Origin: Methylophilaceae bacterium
GTDB taxonomy: Bacteria > Pseudomonadota > Gammaproteobacteria > Burkholderiales > Methylophilaceae
Direction: 5' to 3'
DNA: 8,427 nucleotides
Assembly (NCBI GenBank): GCA_017880825.1
Contig: JADGRN010000057.1
Location: 1 to 8,427, forward strand
Notes under the pieces: generated by a model
Told to the model about the DNA's origin: nothing
Database searches by the model: none
Seen by the model: only the letters and a program-made list of their open reading frames with translations
In this document: one piece after another, positions 7,646 to 8,427 of the stretch
Layout of the letters: every line of letters starts with the position of its first letter
How positions within the stretch are numbered: position 1 is the stretch's first letter
Position numbers and translations under genes: made by a program

Positions 7646-7667
7646 TCGCCAGTCGGGCGAGACCGAC
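7646..7667. other. Mutually exclusive small hairpins next to the 14-bp hairpin
   Basis: TCGCC 7646-7650 can pair with GGCGA 7656-7660, or GTCGG 7652-7656 with CCGAC 7663-7667. The two share bases, so only one can form at a time. They adjoin the long hairpin and probably belong to the same repeat unit. The rest of the gap up to 7715 shows nothing more that I can name. Confidence 0.35.
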
Positions 7668-7715
7668 ATCAAAACATTCGGCGCAATGCCTTTTAGTTAT
7701 TGCTTCCTAGACGAG

Positions 7716-8084
7716 CTACGCGGACTGATTTGATTGGGCAAACCAATTTTTGGCCTCACCAGTAAAAAGCCGATAAACAATAAATATCTCAACGGGCAGC
7801 ATTAAAAAACCAGCAATGTAGTCTAGTTGGGGCATCTTTGCGCCACTTGCCATAATTAAAAATGAGATAACAGTTAAGACAACGTAAACATAACGTGCTG
7901 GATTACTCCTTTTGCCTATTTTGTAAGGAAGTATGCACAGAAGACCATAAAATATAAGTGTAAAAAAGAACATTACTTCAGTAATTTGCCCAGTTAATTT
8001 ATCGGCAAGAGAAACTACTCCGGATATGAGTAAGGTAGCCCAAATTGTAATGACTGCTTGTTTAACACCTTGAGGTTGGTTCAT
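7716..8084 (-). CDS. Small four-helix inner-membrane protein of unknown function, 122 aa
   Basis: I see four likely membrane segments, at about residues 9-27, 37-54, 65-81 and 87-105. A basic loop YKIGKRSNPAR (54-64) lies between segments two and three, and the hydrophilic tail runs from 108 to 122. The N-terminus (VKQAVITIWATLLISGVVSLAD) and the phrases ILPYKIGKRSNPARYVYVV and LPVEIFIVYRLF recall a family of short hypothetical membrane proteins scattered through proteobacteria and sometimes carried in gene cassettes; this is from memory, and no function is known to me. AAGGAG lies five bases before ATG 8084, so the start is firm. Base composition is unusual: about 37% G+C over 300 sampled bases, against 68% in a sampled row of purL. 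That points to recent acquisition. It is followed by the hairpin and nested palindrome described separately. No integrase, transposase or recognisable attC site accompanies it in the window. Confidence 0.85.
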   Translation of the reverse strand: MNQPQGVKQAVITIWATLLISGVVSLADKLTGQITEVMFFFTLIFYGLLCILPYKIGKRSNPARYVYVVLTVISFLIMASGAKMPQLDYIAGFLMLPVEIFIVYRLFTGEAKNWFAQSNQSA

Positions 8085-8089
8085 TGTTT

Positions 8090-8095
8090 CTCCTT
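8090..8095 (-). promoter_or_regulatory. Strong ribosome binding site of the 122-aa membrane protein
   Basis: AAGGAG on the minus strand with a five-base spacer (AAACA) to ATG 8084. It is the best Shine-Dalgarno in the window. I found no convincing promoter in the 63 bases between this gene and the DUF4197 gene, so read-through from the latter is possible. Confidence 0.75.
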
Positions 8096-8139
8096 ATTCT
8101 AGGTCAACACTGAAAAGCGTTATTAAGTTGTAAATCTAA

Positions 8140-8162
8140 GCGATAAATTATTTCCCTATCGC
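8140..8162 (-). terminator. Weak terminator-like hairpin over the DUF4197 stop codon
   Basis: GCGATA 8140-8145 and TATCGC 8157-8162 are perfect arms around 11 bases that include the TAA stop at 8148-8150. In the minus-strand transcript two G-U pairs could extend the stem. What follows is TAGATTT after these pairs rather than a true T-run, so termination would be weak at best. Confidence 0.25.
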
Positions 8163-8427
8163 CCCAAACACCTTCTGCAACAACCCACTCGCCTGCCCCA
8201 TCGGATTTGCCCGAATCGCCTTCTCCTCCTCAGCCATCATCAGGTAAACGCCATCCAGCGCTTTTTGCGTGACGTACTGCTCCAGATTGGTCTGGTCCTT
8301 GTTCACCAGGCCATATTTGGAACCCATACCGGCAAACTTGTTGTATTGCTGGGCGAGTTTGACGTCTTCGGTGGCTTTTTTGACGATGTCCGGATTTCCC
8401 GTTACTTTCTCGGATTCCGCACGCGCC
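8148..8427 (-). CDS. DUF4197 domain protein, C-terminal 92 residues (5' end outside the window)
   Basis: The frame is open from the right edge to TAA at 8148-8150. The visible part reads AESEKVTGNPDIVKKATED, then YNKFAGMGSKYGLVNK, QYVTQKALDGVYLMMAEEE, and ends LLQKVFGAIGK. The core 'YVTxKALDGxYxMxAEEEKxIRxNP' followed by 'LLxKVFG' is the usual C-terminus of DUF4197 proteins, helical and usually exported proteins of somewhat over 200 residues with no assigned function. The signal peptide would lie upstream of the window and cannot be checked. The sequence is complete at the 3' end with no sign of damage. The gene is 63 bases upstream of the membrane-protein gene on the same strand. Confidence 0.85.
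   Translation of the reverse strand, partial: ARAESEKVTGNPDIVKKATEDVKLAQQYNKFAGMGSKYGLVNKDQTNLEQYVTQKALDGVYLMMAEEEKAIRANPMGQASGLLQKVFGAIGK

Noticed and set aside
7375..7710. Plus-strand frames of 105 and 111 codons over the intergenic repeats
   Set aside because: Both read straight through the nested palindrome and the 14-bp hairpin, giving the 'FFWQSKRNR' type of translation seen for intergenic repeats. Neither has a ribosome site or recognisable domain.
8106..8121. Hairpin AACACT-GAAA-AGCGTT upstream of the membrane-protein gene
   Set aside because: On the plus strand it has an A-C mismatch and on the minus strand a G-U pair, leaving a weak six-pair stem with no T-run. It is too poor to call.

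Overview
All seven protein genes found lie on the minus strand. They read, in transcription order from the right-hand edge, DUF4197 protein (partial), a small membrane protein, purL, an exported ankyrin protein, and a three-gene set of exported proteins: a glucose/sorbosone dehydrogenase, an unrecognised protein and an SMP-30/gluconolactonase-like protein (partial). The full-length fused PurL of about 1,300 residues, the DUF4197 protein and the many cleavable signal peptides suggest a Gram-negative proteobacterium. A betaproteobacterium of the Nitrosomonadales/Methylophilaceae/Gallionellaceae type is my best guess, but this comes from general resemblance and no marker gene supports it.

Layout. 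Positions 1-2694 hold the dehydrogenase, the unknown protein and the lactonase-like protein, separated by only 19 and 18 bases, so they are probably one transcript. Positions 2695-2871 are its leader, with a weak promoter candidate and small inverted repeats. Positions 2872-3357 encode a signal-peptide ankyrin protein that follows purL (3398-7318) by 40 bases with no visible terminator between them. Positions 7319-7715 are a 397-base intergenic stretch dense in secondary structure. It holds an inverted repeat over the purL promoter, a 158-base set of concentric inverted repeats, and a perfect 14-bp hairpin. Positions 7716-8084 encode an AT-rich four-helix membrane protein that stands out from its neighbours in base composition. 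Positions 8148-8427 hold the C-terminus of a DUF4197 protein.

How the parts may work together. The left-hand operon can be read as periplasmic sugar oxidation: a GSDH-family propeller would oxidise an aldose to a lactone, and an SMP-30 propeller with its metal ligands in place would hydrolyse the lactone. The small exported protein between them has no assigned role. PurL is core purine synthesis. The two items most worth a second look are the nested palindrome beside the AT-rich gene, and the dehydrogenase/unknown/lactonase operon. I saw no CRISPR array, tRNA, rRNA, transposase or integrase.
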